A stretch of 64,000 nucleotides of DNA, taken from the NCBI RefSeq assembly GCF_964019385.1, contig NC_088655.1, positions 17,304,648 through 17,368,647 on the forward strand, written 5' to 3'. Positions 1-30,845 of the stretch are shown one piece after another. This DNA comes from Sycon ciliatum. Taxonomy: Eukaryota > Porifera > Calcarea > Leucosolenida > Sycettidae. Numbering within the stretch: the first letter of the stretch is position 1; the number at the start of each line of letters is the position of its first letter. The notes below the pieces were generated by a model. It was not told the DNA's origin. It did no database searches and was given only the letters and a program-made list of their open reading frames with translations. A program made the translations under genes and the position numbers.

Positions 1-652
1 GTTATCAAGGATAGCTCCTTGGTGAGGCAAGTGACCTGGTCTACTAGGCTAGTTAGAGTGTCAGACTGCGACTTACTACTACAGGTCCAGTGAGATCCAA
101 TTCCAGCGTCCCGCAGCGCACAGACCAGTTCCGGTCTTGCGAGGCCATCGCATCCAACAATGCCCTGTTGCCGTCCCAGCTCTCTCAGCCTGTCAAAGCC
201 CAGCAGGGCGAGGTCTATCTCAGCATTAATCTTCGTTTCCGTGGGTCCACGGGAGCCAAAGGCTCACCGAACTACGAAAAGAGTCAAAATCTCACGTTTG
301 GGCAGAGCGCCAAAAACTGCATCCGCATGCGAAACGCAAAAAGATTCACTTTATGCCTGTCACCAAGTCATTATTGCTTGTGTTGGTGCTCACTCGGGAT
401 AAGCAATGGACTCAGGACATTATTATACGGAAATGTAGTGAAACTACAAACTAGTGAAAATGTAGGAATGTTGTAATTTCGCGGATCAAGTGGGATGGGA
501 AATGCTTGAGGATGATGCACAAACAATGCATATGATCACATTGAATGATATAGTCATCAATATATTGACCCTGTGACTCTTGAAAAGGCTAACTTAGCTT
601 TCCAGTCACTATCTAAGCACCTAATCATTGCGCTTTTGGTTTTTCTCTGCAG
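1..652 (+). other. Left edge: intron plus possible unplaced exon
   Basis: The stretch upstream of the first secure exon contains an open frame from about 84 (after an acceptor-like ACTACTACAG) to about 470. The predicted peptide has a plausible extracellular flavour (AQQGEVYLSINLRF, several Cys), but I recognise no domain and see no convincing donor in the phase (1) that the next exon needs. It may be an upstream exon of the receptor gene or simply an open stretch. The remaining sequence looks like intron. Confidence 0.25.
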
Positions 653-20864
<20,212 letters not shown>

Positions 20865-21055
20865 ACCCTCAGATTTGGCCACTACCAAAGATGTCCTGGT
20901 ACCTGTGGTGGGGCTTGATCAATTTGCTCCAAACATGGTGGGTGACATCCGACCAGACTTCCAACAGTGCATAACTGGCGCACCAGATTTCCACGGAGCT
21001 TCCTGCCCTGGCAGTGGTACAAATGCACCTGGACGTACACTTGTGTTCGGATAAA

Positions 21056-21061
21056 ATTAAA
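21056..21061 (+). promoter_or_regulatory. Possible polyadenylation signal ATTAAA
   Basis: ATTAAA lies 192 nt after the receptor stop codon, in a suitable place for the 3' end of the mRNA. No canonical AATAAA is nearer. Confidence 0.35.
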
Positions 21062-21610
21062 GGATACTTATCCAAGGTGCAAGCGTTTCCATCGGGTTGG
21101 ATTCCAAGGAGCACAACTATACCACACAGAAATGTTGAATGGCCTATTTTCGTTTCAAGGCTTACTGCCCACAAATAGCCCCCAGGAAACGTCTTCTTTT
21201 CTATGAGCGAACATTAGTTATCTCTATTTTACTTCACCATAGACACTTGCTTTCCTGCGTTCTGGCTGTGGTCTTGCATGATGCCACAGCTCCTAGGCTA
21301 TGATGATCATTAAATTGTTGCTCTTGTTCTTGTTGATATCTAAAAAAATATAGTAGAAGTAAAATATTTTCTGTGTCTGGGGTTTTCCTAATTTTTCCTA
21401 TCTATAATTATGGTTTTCGACCACGACCTTGTCAGAACTTTATGCACTCTCATTGTGCATCCTTCAGTCCATTTACCCCTCTTTAGGCTTGTAATAATAA
21501 CAAAACATAATGCAACTGATAAACATGTGTACATCAATCGTGCATACCTTACCCAGGCAAATCTGATTCCCATATTTTGATAGAATAGCGAAGTGAGGAC
21601 TTTGTTCTTT
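21062..21610 (+). other. Probable 3' flank of the receptor gene
   Basis: No gene or repeat was recognised apart from short A/T-rich runs. Confidence 0.5.
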
Positions 21611-21614
21611 GCAC

Positions 21615-21890
21615 AGTATGTATGTATGTATGTATAACTCATAATCACAAGGTGATCGTAGAGGCATCAATCAGCGAGAGAATTGTGAATGATGTCTCTG
21701 AATCCAACTCTATCGTGTGCTGCATGAGAGAGAGCATGCAAGGGAATACCCGTCCAACTTTTAATGTTAGAAATCCATGATGTCGCGGGCCTTCCTCTCG
21801 GTCGAGATCCAGGAGTTGGTCCTTGCAGGAAGGGCTTGGAGAAAACGTCATGTCTCGTAACATGGCCAAACCACTTCAACTTAAATTTCT
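21615..21890 (-). mobile_element. LINE 3' fragment with (CATA)n tail
   Basis: On the - strand the peptide MKWFGHVTRHD, then RGRPATSWISNIKSWTGI and a closing ALSHAAHDRVGFRD, is the C-terminal end found after the reverse transcriptase of many LINEs (W-x-G-H-V-x-R, G-R-P-x-x-x-W-x-x-x-I-K-x-W-T-G). It is followed downstream by a (CATA)n tail (21617-21634 on the + strand as TATG units). This is a different LINE family from the copies at 7.4 and 52.8 kb. Confidence 0.7.
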
Positions 21891-22077
21891 AAAGAAATAT
21901 AGTCGGAAATAAAATCTGCACAGTATACATGTACAGTATATCCAAATTCAGTAGTAGGTAGATTTTCTTGGAAAGCAGAAGAGACAATGTCATGATGTCT
22001 GCACCTCTATGGCATGCCCATACCGGGTGGGTGGCAACTCTGCTCAAACCACTGTTCTTAGTCACACGTGTTGTTAC

Positions 22078-22310
22078 TGTTGTATTATTATGTACGCTAT
22101 CCTATATGCAACCACCCGCGTGCATCTGTCTTATTGTACGCAGTTTACGTTAGCTTACGTCATGCATTGGTATTTGGCATGCACGCATGACTACACATTG
22201 AGCATGCTGATTCCGTTGTGCTGTTCTTTGTTTTGTTGTTCTTTTCCACTCGCTCCTCGATGGAGACTACTACAAAGTATTTATTAGAATAAACCAATAC
22301 GTTTATCACA
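22078..22310 (+). repeat. 5' LTR
   Basis: A 233-bp repeat starting TGTTGTATTATTATG and ending GTTTATCACA. An AATAAA (in GAATAAACC) near its end can act as the polyadenylation signal. It differs from the 3' LTR at one position by eye (CTTATTG here, CTTACTG there). Confidence 0.95.
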
Positions 22311-22330
22311 TGGCGCAGTGAACTATTTTC
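22311..22330 (+). promoter_or_regulatory. Candidate primer binding site
   Basis: TGGCGCAGTGAACTATTTTC starts directly after the LTR CA and begins with TGG, as expected for pairing with a tRNA 3' CCA. I could not name the tRNA. Confidence 0.55.
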
Positions 22331-22452
22331 TTACCTGTCGTAGTAGTATTGTAGGCGGTAGGTCAGATCACCCGTTTTGACCTGACAATCCCGGCCCGTC
22401 GTTTCAGTGGTGTGAACCTCGTGCGAGTGCTGTAAATTTGTTTCGATTCGTA

Positions 22453-25400
22453 ATGTCCGACTCTGGTAGTGATGCTGTCCCTGGCGCAGCAGCCACGCCA
22501 AACTTACCTGTCAGCCCTGATGTTCAGGCTCTGTTGACCTTCATGCAGGCACAGATGACAGCCGCAGCGGACCGCGAGGCACGCCTGACTGCCCTGTTGA
22601 GTAGCTCCAATAGTGGCAATACATCCACATCGCAGCCCACGACGAAACAAATCTCGGTGGAACGGCCCATCCTGCTTTCCTCTGCCACGCTCGCGGACCT
22701 CAACGCATGGGAGGAGGCTTGGGAGGATTACGCGAGATGCCAGAAACTGTCCGTTCAGGACCGACTCACACGAGTGAGTGCTCTACGCCAGGCACTAGAT
22801 GAAGACATAAAGCGTTATTTGCGCGAGGGGATCATCGCCGTGGCCACTAATGCCGATGCCTCGGACATAATCTGTGCTGTCAAAAAATATATCCGTCGGC
22901 AACGTAACCCGTTGCTGGATCGGATAGACTTCTATAACCGACGCCAGCAACGTGGTGAAACCTTTGATGCTTTTTACACCGGCTTAAAGGAGTCCTTTGC
23001 TGCCTGCGACTTCGCCGACTTGCAAGTCTGTTCCGCATGCTCTGCCCGCATGTGCAGCAGTTGCCCCAAGATGCTGGTGCAAGCACACGAGGAGATCCTC
23101 CGTGACCGGATTGTTGTGGGTGTGCACGATGACGACACTCGGCACAAATTGTTAGCCGAACAATCCCTGACACTAGCTAACGCCGCAAAGATTTGCCGTG
23201 CTGAGGAAGCAGCAAAGCAAACTGGGGATGGTATTCTGCCGTCAGCATCGATCAACGCCGCCCGTAGGTCACAGTACCAGCGTCAGAAACGCTTTGGTGA
23301 CAAGCCGGCGCCGGACGCCACCTCTAAGGCAGCACCCCAGTCTGCTTATTCATCACCCAAGAAATGTCCCCAGTGTGGCCGCTCTACGCATACCAAGTCT
23401 GCCTGCCCCGCTGCTGGCAAAACTTGTAACGGCTGCAAAGCCACTGGACATTTTGAAAAAATGTGCCCGAAGAAATCCAAGCAGCCACGTGGTTCCAAGA
23501 TCGGCCAGCTGAAGCTCCAGCAAGCATCATCCGGGCAACAAGGCACCGTGTCTGTGACGACTACGCTCAACACGGAGGAGACAGGTGCAGCCATTAACTG
23601 GATACCGGACACCGGCAGTGATGTCGACGCCATTGGTCTTCGTCATCTTGACCTTCTGGGTGGATTCCCAGAAAACCTGGCGGAGGACCCAGACGTTGTC
23701 ACCGGTGTGAACGGTCAGCCTCTCGTATCCGTTGGCCAGATCAGTTCCAGTCTTGGGCTAGGCTCCAAGACTTACCGCACCACCATACACGTGTACTCCG
23801 AGCTGTCGGATGCCTTGCTCTCCCGGACATCCCTGTGTGCGCTCGGATTGCTGCCGCCCAACTGGCCTTCTGTTTGCCGAGTTGAGCGCAAACCAGCACC
23901 TGAGCCCACCGCCGACCAGATTCGCACTGAGCTGCTGGAGGAGTTTTCTGACGTGTTCGACTCTGACAGTCTGAAGCCCATGTCTGGTCCGTCAATGGAC
24001 ATTCAGCTCGAACCAGACGCTACACCTTCCTGTGTTCATCACGCTAGACCAGTGCCCTATGCGTTTCGGGACCAGATTAAGGAACAGCTTGACAACATGG
24101 TGAAGGATGGCATCATTGAGCCTGTCTCTGAACCCCGCGACTGGTGCCACCCTATTGTTATAGTCGACAAGAAGGGCACCACTGAGAAGCGTCTAACGGT
24201 GGACTTCAAGAAGCTGAACGATCAGATCCAACTTCCCACGCATCCGACACAGCCACCTCGTGATGTCGTCACCAGTGTCAGCGGTCGCTTCTTTACGAAG
24301 CTCGATGCTCGCCATGGCTACTGGCAAGTGCCACTCAGCGAAGCAGCGCGGCCATTGACAACGTTTATCACTCCATGGGGCCGGTATCAGTACTTGCGCA
24401 ATCCGCAGGGCCTCATCTCGGCCGGAGACGAGTATAACCGCCGTATGAGCACGGCATTCGACAACATCACCAATTTCAAAAAGGTCGTCGATGACTGTCT
24501 CGTCTATGATGATGACCTTGGTGACCATGTGGCACGCGTCCGGCGCGTATTGTTGTGTGCGCGCGAGCACGGCGTAACCCTTAGCGCGAAGAAGTTTGTG
24601 TTCGCTGCTACCGAGATCGAGTTCTGCGGCTACATCCTGAATGCTGACGGTTGGACTGTCGATGACGCTAAGCTCTCCGCTATCCGCGACTTCTCCACCC
24701 CGACGAATCGGACCGACCTCCGATCGTTCGTGGGCCTCGTAAATCAGCTTGCTGAGTTTACACCTGCTATCGCCGAGCTGGCGACACCGCTTCGTGGTCT
24801 GCTGAAGACGTCTGCTGTTTTCCAGTGGGAAACGCCACACACCGATGCGTTCAACCGTGTGAAGAATGCTCTGGTCGAACCCCCCATTCTGGCGTATTAC
24901 CAACCTGGTCTGGAAACACGTCTGGAAACAGATGCATCCCGCACGAAAGGTCTCGGCTATGCACTGTTCCAACTGCACCCGTCTGGCTGGCGCCTCGTCC
25001 AGTGTGGTAGCCGCTTTATCACCGACACTGAAAGCCGCTACGCTATGATTGAGCTTGAATGTCTTGCTGTGGTCTGGGCTGTGCGCAAGTGCCACCTGTA
25101 CCTTGCCGGCAGCAGATTCGACCTCATCGTAGACCACCAGCCCCTGATTCCGATCTTCAACACGTATAGCCTGGATCAGGTCGAGAATCCTCGTTTGCAG
25201 CGTCTCTTGCTGAAGCTTCGGCCGTACCAATTTCATGCTTCCTGGAGACAAGGAAAGCTGCATTATGCCGCCGACGCTCTGTCTCGAGCACCCGTCTCCG
25301 ACCCACAAGCATCTGACCTGCTTGGAGAAGACGACCTGCCATCTGGTTCTGCTATTCGTGCGTGCCTCCGTGCTGATGACTCTGGTTCGATGTCAGCATT

Positions 25401-26685
25401 ACGCTATGCGAAGCTCCAAGATGCGTGCGCCTCGGACTCTGAGTATCAAGATCTCCTGCAGATGGTACTCACCGGCTTCCCACGCTCCTGTTCCGACCTT
25501 CCACGGCATCTGCAGCCCTATTGGAATGGACGCGAACACCTATCTGTCGACTCCGCCGTCGTACTGAAGGGCAATCGCATCGTAGTACCTGCTGCTCTAC
25601 GTGCATCTGTGCTGCAAGATCTACACGCTGCACACCAAGGAATTGACCGCACCAAGCGTCGTGCGCGTCAACTAGTGTACTGGCCTGGTTTGAACTCTGA
25701 GCTTGACCGCCTTGTCCGTGCGTGTCAGCCCTGTCGTGAGTTCCAGCCATCTTTGCCGAGAGAACCGCTGCAGAGTGACCGTCAACCGTCAATGCCGTTC
25801 GAGAGTGTCAGCTCTGACCTCTTCCATTGCCAAGGTTGGGAATACCTTGTGTTGGTCGATCGACTCACCGGTTGGCCGTGTGTTGCAAAGATAGGCCGCA
25901 CAGCCACATCTTCTGACGTGGTTCGTCAACTTCGTCGCTGGTTTACAGATGTTGGCGTTCCCAGTGCAATCTCAACCGATGGTGGTCCCCAGTATGCGTC
26001 GCGACGCTTCACTGAGTTCTGCGACCGTTGGCAGATGAAGCACATCACATCAACCCCGCACTTCCCGCAATCAAATGGCCATGCCGAGTCCGCGGTGAAG
26101 TCCATGAAGTACCTGATTGCGAAAACCACTAGTAATGGCGACCTGGACACCGATGCCTTCCAGCGTGGTCTGTTGGAATGGCGTAATACCCCACATCCGT
26201 CTGGACCCAGTCCTGCCCAGCTGCTATTCGGTCGTTCGCTCTCATCATTCGTGCTGGCGCATCACTCGTCGTTTGCCCCGGAGTGGAAACAGCGTGCTAC
26301 CAGTATAGAGAGTTCTGATTCTCCACCTGTCCCGGATCCAGATTCGTCTCAGCCGCGCACGTTGTCTAAGCTCACTATTGGCATGCACGTAGATCTGCAA
26401 GATCCGCGCACCAAACGGTGGACAGGTCGAGGCATCGTTGTTGCCATTGGTACCCATCGAGACTATTACGTCAAGCTACGTAGTGGTCGTGTGTTTTGGC
26501 GAAATCGTCGCTTCCTACGGCCTTATGTCCCATTGCTACCTGATCGCGTTTCTACTGATAGTGCGTCTGAACCTGCTGTTCCCGCACCTACTGAGCCTGT
26601 TGTTGCACCCCGTCGCAGCACCCGTAACCGCCGTCAACCTGACCGTTTGCACATTTCTGCACACCAAGGACAGTCATATGTTTGA
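22453..26685 (+). CDS. Ty3/gypsy Gag-Pol polyprotein
   Basis: One uninterrupted frame of 1,410 codons from the first ATG (22453), which is chosen because upstream codons lack ATG. Gag ends with two CCHC knuckles at residues 305 and 325 (C-x2-C-x4-H-x4-C). The aspartic protease has PDTGSD at about 385. Reverse transcriptase has LTVDFKKLND, KLDARHGYWQV (about 617) and CLVYDDD (about 683). RNase H has ETDASRTKG (about 827) and ELECLAVVWA. Integrase has an HHCC finger (H1058, H1061, C1091, C1094) and the catalytic triad D1136, D1176, E1212 (D-35-E). There is no chromodomain. Gag and Pol are fused without a frameshift. All catalytic residues are present, so the protein could be functional. Confidence 0.95.
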   Translation: MSDSGSDAVPGAAATPNLPVSPDVQALLTFMQAQMTAAADREARLTALLSSSNSGNTSTSQPTTKQISVERPILLSSATLADLNAWEEAWEDYARCQKLSVQDRLTRVSALRQALDEDIKRYLREGIIAVATNADASDIICAVKKYIRRQRNPLLDRIDFYNRRQQRGETFDAFYTGLKESFAACDFADLQVCSACSARMCSSCPKMLVQAHEEILRDRIVVGVHDDDTRHKLLAEQSLTLANAAKICRAEEAAKQTGDGILPSASINAARRSQYQRQKRFGDKPAPDATSKAAPQSAYSSPKKCPQCGRSTHTKSACPAAGKTCNGCKATGHFEKMCPKKSKQPRGSKIGQLKLQQASSGQQGTVSVTTTLNTEETGAAINWIPDTGSDVDAIGLRHLDLLGGFPENLAEDPDVVTGVNGQPLVSVGQISSSLGLGSKTYRTTIHVYSELSDALLSRTSLCALGLLPPNWPSVCRVERKPAPEPTADQIRTELLEEFSDVFDSDSLKPMSGPSMDIQLEPDATPSCVHHARPVPYAFRDQIKEQLDNMVKDGIIEPVSEPRDWCHPIVIVDKKGTTEKRLTVDFKKLNDQIQLPTHPTQPPRDVVTSVSGRFFTKLDARHGYWQVPLSEAARPLTTFITPWGRYQYLRNPQGLISAGDEYNRRMSTAFDNITNFKKVVDDCLVYDDDLGDHVARVRRVLLCAREHGVTLSAKKFVFAATEIEFCGYILNADGWTVDDAKLSAIRDFSTPTNRTDLRSFVGLVNQLAEFTPAIAELATPLRGLLKTSAVFQWETPHTDAFNRVKNALVEPPILAYYQPGLETRLETDASRTKGLGYALFQLHPSGWRLVQCGSRFITDTESRYAMIELECLAVVWAVRKCHLYLAGSRFDLIVDHQPLIPIFNTYSLDQVENPRLQRLLLKLRPYQFHASWRQGKLHYAADALSRAPVSDPQASDLLGEDDLPSGSAIRACLRADDSGSMSALRYAKLQDACASDSEYQDLLQMVLTGFPRSCSDLPRHLQPYWNGREHLSVDSAVVLKGNRIVVPAALRASVLQDLHAAHQGIDRTKRRARQLVYWPGLNSELDRLVRACQPCREFQPSLPREPLQSDRQPSMPFESVSSDLFHCQGWEYLVLVDRLTGWPCVAKIGRTATSSDVVRQLRRWFTDVGVPSAISTDGGPQYASRRFTEFCDRWQMKHITSTPHFPQSNGHAESAVKSMKYLIAKTTSNGDLDTDAFQRGLLEWRNTPHPSGPSPAQLLFGRSLSSFVLAHHSSFAPEWKQRATSIESSDSPPVPDPDSSQPRTLSKLTIGMHVDLQDPRTKRWTGRGIVVAIGTHRDYYVKLRSGRVFWRNRRFLRPYVPLLPDRVSTDSASEPAVPAPTEPVVAPRRSTRNRRQPDRLHISAHQGQSYV

Positions 26686-26831
26686 TTAGTTTTTCTTCTT
26701 CTGTAGTCTGTGCTACACTGTGACTGTTCTCGTTGCCTTGCCTCTTGTTCATGTTTTTTTTTTGTATCTTCATAGTTATTATGTTTAGATCATAGTCTGG
26801 CTTGTTCACCCATTATGATCTCGGAAGGGCG

Positions 26832-27064
26832 TGTTGTATTATTATGTACGCTATCCTATATGCAACCACCCGCGTGCATCTGTCTTACTGTACGCAGTTT
26901 ACGTTAGCTTACGTCATGCATTGGTATTTGGCATGCACGCATGACTACACATTGAGCATGCTGATTCCGTTGTGCTGTTCTTTGTTTTGTTGTTCTTTTC
27001 CACTCGCTCCTCGATGGAGACTACTACAAAGTATTTATTAGAATAAACCAATACGTTTATCACA
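26832..27064 (+). repeat. 3' LTR
   Basis: A 233-bp repeat of the 5' LTR with TG...CA ends, preceded by TCGGAAGGGCG (polypurine-like) and followed by the target duplication GTTAC. Confidence 0.95.
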
Positions 27065-27069
27065 GTTAC

Positions 27070-28306
27070 TGTGAAACAAGATCCACAAAATGACACAAAT
27101 GACATGATATACTAGTAGATCTACTCGTAGTATCACTCCTGAAATATAATCGTTCTCACTCCCCCCCCCCCCCCATTTTGAGGAAGGTTGCACCTGAATG
27201 TTGGTGCAAGATAGCGAAACGACCCAGACTGTTCATGTGTAGACGGTGAAATGCCGTGTGCATCACGTCATGGTCGCTTCTCAGCATGCAAACCCCCACG
27301 CGTTCAACGCCGTTGCTTCACACATCCGTCCGCCCTTTCCATGCCATCAACCGAGCGTAACTACTAGTAACTAGTTATTTCTCGCCAGCGCCTGTCAGAG
27401 TAGGATCACGAATCTTGTGCTGTGCCGCCTTTCATGTACATGTAGAAGAAAATAGAAATTATAATTTTTGTAGGTAGCCTACTTCAGTGCCGTTGCTGAA
27501 ATGTAGTTCTTCGGCCACTGGCTCCTCACGAAGGGAACAACAGGGCGCAGTGATTGGAAGACGTGTCCTAGGTTTGTGAGACTTTGCAGTGCACTAATTT
27601 AGTAGTAACGGAAGAGCTTCAATTAGGAATGAAAGCACCGCGCTGAAATTCGGCTGCCACCGGGAGAAAGAAGGTAAGGATGAGGAACATGATTTTTCCA
27701 GCTGTGTGTGCAAGACTTCTGCTTCATTGCCCTGGGCATTGTCCTGGGCTGCTGGCAACGACGCAAAGACATTATACCTATTTGTCGCTGTGTGTATTCT
27801 CAACTATTTTCACCCCTCGCATGCTCATGCAGCATGAACTACAAAACGAATTTATCTGTAAAAATAGCGATATGCGTTTTCAAGTTCAAAAGGTTTCCCG
27901 GCTGTCAAATTTGGACGGTCTAAAATCTAATCTAAATTTCAGTTCACCAGCTATTGGGCAATTCCAAAATGTTTTTGACTTCTCAGAACCTACCTCAACT
28001 GCTCACTTACATGTTTAGGTAGGCTCAGATAAATTTAAAAAACACTCGAACAAGAAGCTGAAAATAGATTTTTCTGCATTGTGTATAGGGGGATATTTTT
28101 TGATAGAATTTAGAGTCGGTGGAGCTGTCGAACTCTTGGGAAAGGTACACGGAAAACAGTCTTAGAGACTGTTTGCGACTTCTTACGCACGTGACAGGAA
28201 ACGTTTTGTTATTTGAGAAACAGGACCGCTGCCCTAACTTTCGATTCTTCTTTCCCTTCAATGTTCGCTCAAGTAAGAATGCTCTGCTGACTCCCAAAAC
28301 CTAGTA
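27070..28306. other. No gene recognised
   Basis: Mixed-composition DNA with a C-run near 27162-27174. Open frames of up to 112 codons show no domain. Confidence 0.5.
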
Positions 28307-29237
28307 CAGTACAACCTGTAACTAAAGACCACCGTGACTAGCGACCAGCCTGGTACTACCGACCACTTGGCCAGGCACGGATGGTCTCACATTCAAAATT
28401 TCACTGTGACTAGCGACTACCTGCTGAACGCGACCAGCGACCGCCTTTTCTTGTCCCAAAGACGATTTTTGACCCGTAACTAGCGACCGCGATGTAGGAA
28501 ATCAAATGTTGCTCGAAGCTCCTTCTTGAAATTTTGCTGATTTTCCATGGTCCTGAAAGCAATCTTTCGGTACTACAGCTGAACAAATGAACGCAGGCCA
28601 TTTTGACTGTGGAGTCCGTGTGGACTGCACTACACCTGTCAGAATTTCAAGTGCTGTCAAGAATAAACATGATAGGAAACATCTTGGAGAGCGCATCGAA
28701 AGTGCTCTCTGCTCGATGTTACTACTCCGTACTCGGAGGAGAAACTGAGCGGCTCTGTCACCCCAGTCATACAAACGAATCGACGATGGCGTCAAGGAGT
28801 CCAGAAACAAAGCAGCACCGCGAGGTCCTGATGCTGAAGGGTCGCATTCAAACAATCGAGAAGTCACAACAAGGATAATCGGTACGATTGATCGCATGAT
28901 AAAATTTGAAGCCCCGCGCAAAACGAAACTTTCACAGGGAACGTTTGACTCCTGGCTTCAGAAGTAGCAGCTGAATTTGATGTCTGCAAATTAATCTTCT
29001 CTCTTTCTTTCTGTCTCTCTCCATCTCTCCATCTTTCTCTCCAAGTGTTTGACCTGAATTAGGAATGGCATTGCGCAAGTCCTGGGGAATTGTATTAGCT
29101 GCATTTTGATATACATATCATATTATATTAGGATCCATATATGGTCGCACGGTGCAAACCTCTGACTAAAGACCACCTGCTACTAAAGACCGCTTTTGCT
29201 GGCACCAAGGGGTGGTCGGTAGTCACAGGTTTTACTA
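28307..29237. mobile_element. Pogo-like TIR element, second copy
   Basis: The left end CAGTACAACCTGTAACTA and the right end (complement) TAGTAAAACCTGTGACTA are inverted repeats flanked by TA (28305-28306 and 29238-29239). Subterminal arrays of GACCACC, GACTAGCGACC and GACCGC match the right side of the element at 7346-12275. The 931-bp copy is non-autonomous. Near its middle a short + strand frame (HREVLMLKGRIQTIEKSQ at about 28818-28871) weakly resembles the first helix of CENP-B/pogo DNA-binding domains. Confidence 0.75.
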
Positions 29238-29239
29238 TA

Positions 29240-30010
29240 CATGTAGTTGGAAATATATTCTGAAATTTCATTTGAAGAACCCTCAAACTTTTACTCTACA
29301 ACCAGGTCAACGCACTTTGTCAACAGACATGGCTAGAGAAAATTCTGCAAGAAATCAGATTTTTGGGTAGGTATGGGCACCCCCTTTGTTCAACAGTCTC
29401 TACATCAGCTAAATCAAAGTGTAGGAATCAGTATGATGTGGTTGGTGAAATCCTAGCCAAACAGTACCGTAGTAGTGTATAACCTTGTATTGCAGTAACA
29501 CGTTTTTAGTTCGGCAGCATATTACAAGGTGATGGACAACCGTGTTCCTTACTACAATCATCAACGATCCACGGTTGGATGAGCCCCAGTCTCGCAACCT
29601 TCTGAACGGCATGTGTGCTAGACCCGGTTCTGACCCTCATTTTACTGGGTGAGTTACTGGGGAGAGTTTACTAACACGGTTTTGAACATACTTTGCCCGA
29701 CCGCTCACATAGCCAGCCTTTCGCAGTTAAGGTTCTCCTACATTATAACGAGTCCGGTTAGTACATAAACACCGCTAGTAGATAGAAGTTTGAAATGCTC
29801 TTGCAAAACCCGGTCTTTATGACTGTTTTAAAACAGGTCCACATTTCTCGCAGTACGAATACTTCACTGTAGCCATCCACTATACCCATACATCTTCACG
29901 ACACTCTTCAAACAGTCTCTGGGCTACACCAATCACAAATAGAAAAGAAAATGAGAACATTATTAAAAGGCCCATCTCCAGCATGCGCCTTCTAATAATT
30001 TGCGAAAAAT
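29240..30010. other. No gene recognised
   Basis: No supported frame, RNA gene or transposon end was seen. Confidence 0.5.
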
Positions 30011-30057
30011 TCCAACGAGAGAGCTTGGAAGCTCAGGGCCCTACGCTATGCTTTTTT

Positions 30058-30312
30058 GCCTTGATGACCTAGACAAAAAAAGCATAGGGATGTTATAAAT
30101 TCTTTAAAAAATACCTTTTTTAAGACATAACCTGGGATTCGAACCCGCACTATCGCGCGCCCTGCATGCATCCCCCGATACACTTCGCATACATACTAAT
30201 TCTTCGAAGTTGCTTCACGTTCTGATCTTGCATTTGAATACCCTATTTGAATATGAATTGTGGCCAGCCGTCTTTGATGGTACGGTACGGTACGGGATAG
30301 GTACGGGACAGG
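30058..30312 (-). mobile_element. SINE family B copy (tRNA-derived)
   Basis: On the - strand the head contains a perfect Pol III B box (GGTTCGAATCC, within GCGGGTTCGAATCCCAGG at about 30128-30145). The tail ends TTATAACATCCCTATGC followed by a T-run and GTCATCAAGGC. A second unit of the same family follows in the same orientation at 30343. Confidence 0.75.
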
Positions 30313-30419
30313 TACAATCTAGGGTAATACGACACCGTGTACCGCCTTGATGACGGCAAAAAAGCATAGGGATGTTATAAATTTTTCAATTCTCCTATTT
30401 TTTTCAGGCATATCCTGGG

Positions 30420-30799
30420 TGTTGTGAACCCTCTGGTTCTCTAAAGTGTCAGGAACGAACGACCCCACACGGCACGAGGACAACTATTTATTCTCAACAG
30501 TATATTTCACTTCCATCGACTAATAATAATGAACAAATGAATGAATGAATGAACAACTGAATAACTAACACTAAAACCACCAGGTAGTTATAGCGTGAAA
30601 ATGACAGCGTATATGAGAAAAGCATACACATACAACATACAACTACAGCGCGCACAGCAAACCGCACATAGCGCCTGTAGCGTATGCCACGTCGTAAACA
30701 TCAGCGGTACGGCGGAGTCGGGATACAGCTGCATTGAAACGAACACAATGTCACAAGCGAGAAGGCCTTTCACTCTCGAGAACTTGTCGTTTCACAACA
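30420..30799 (-). repeat. LTR (3' side of - strand element)
   Basis: A 380-bp terminal repeat, TGTTGTGAACCC...TTTCACAACA. It carries a short GAATGAATGAAT tract. Confidence 0.88.
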
Positions 30800-30845
30800 T
30801 TCTCCCCACCAAAGGGCTTCTCACCGCCGTACAACAACTCACAAG

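Larger units (their letters stand above)
22073..27069 (+). mobile_element. Ty3/gypsy LTR retrotransposon, near intact
   Basis: The element spans 22078-27064 (4,987 bp) and is flanked by the 5-bp duplication GTTAC (22073-22077 and 27065-27069). It has two 233-bp LTRs with TG...CA ends, a primer-binding-like site after the 5' LTR, one long gag-pol frame and a short purine-rich tract (GGAAGGG) before the 3' LTR. By hand alignment the LTRs differ at one base, so the insertion is young. Domain order protease, RT, RNase H, integrase defines Ty3/gypsy. No env-like frame is seen. Confidence 0.95.

Noticed and set aside
24193-25308. 371-codon frame on the - strand
   Set aside because: It lies antisense to the conserved RT and RNase H of the Ty3/gypsy polyprotein and has no domain; it is a shadow.
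30128-30200. Functional tRNA gene
   Set aside because: The B box is perfect, but no cloverleaf with acceptor stem and anticodon arm could be formed; it is a SINE head.
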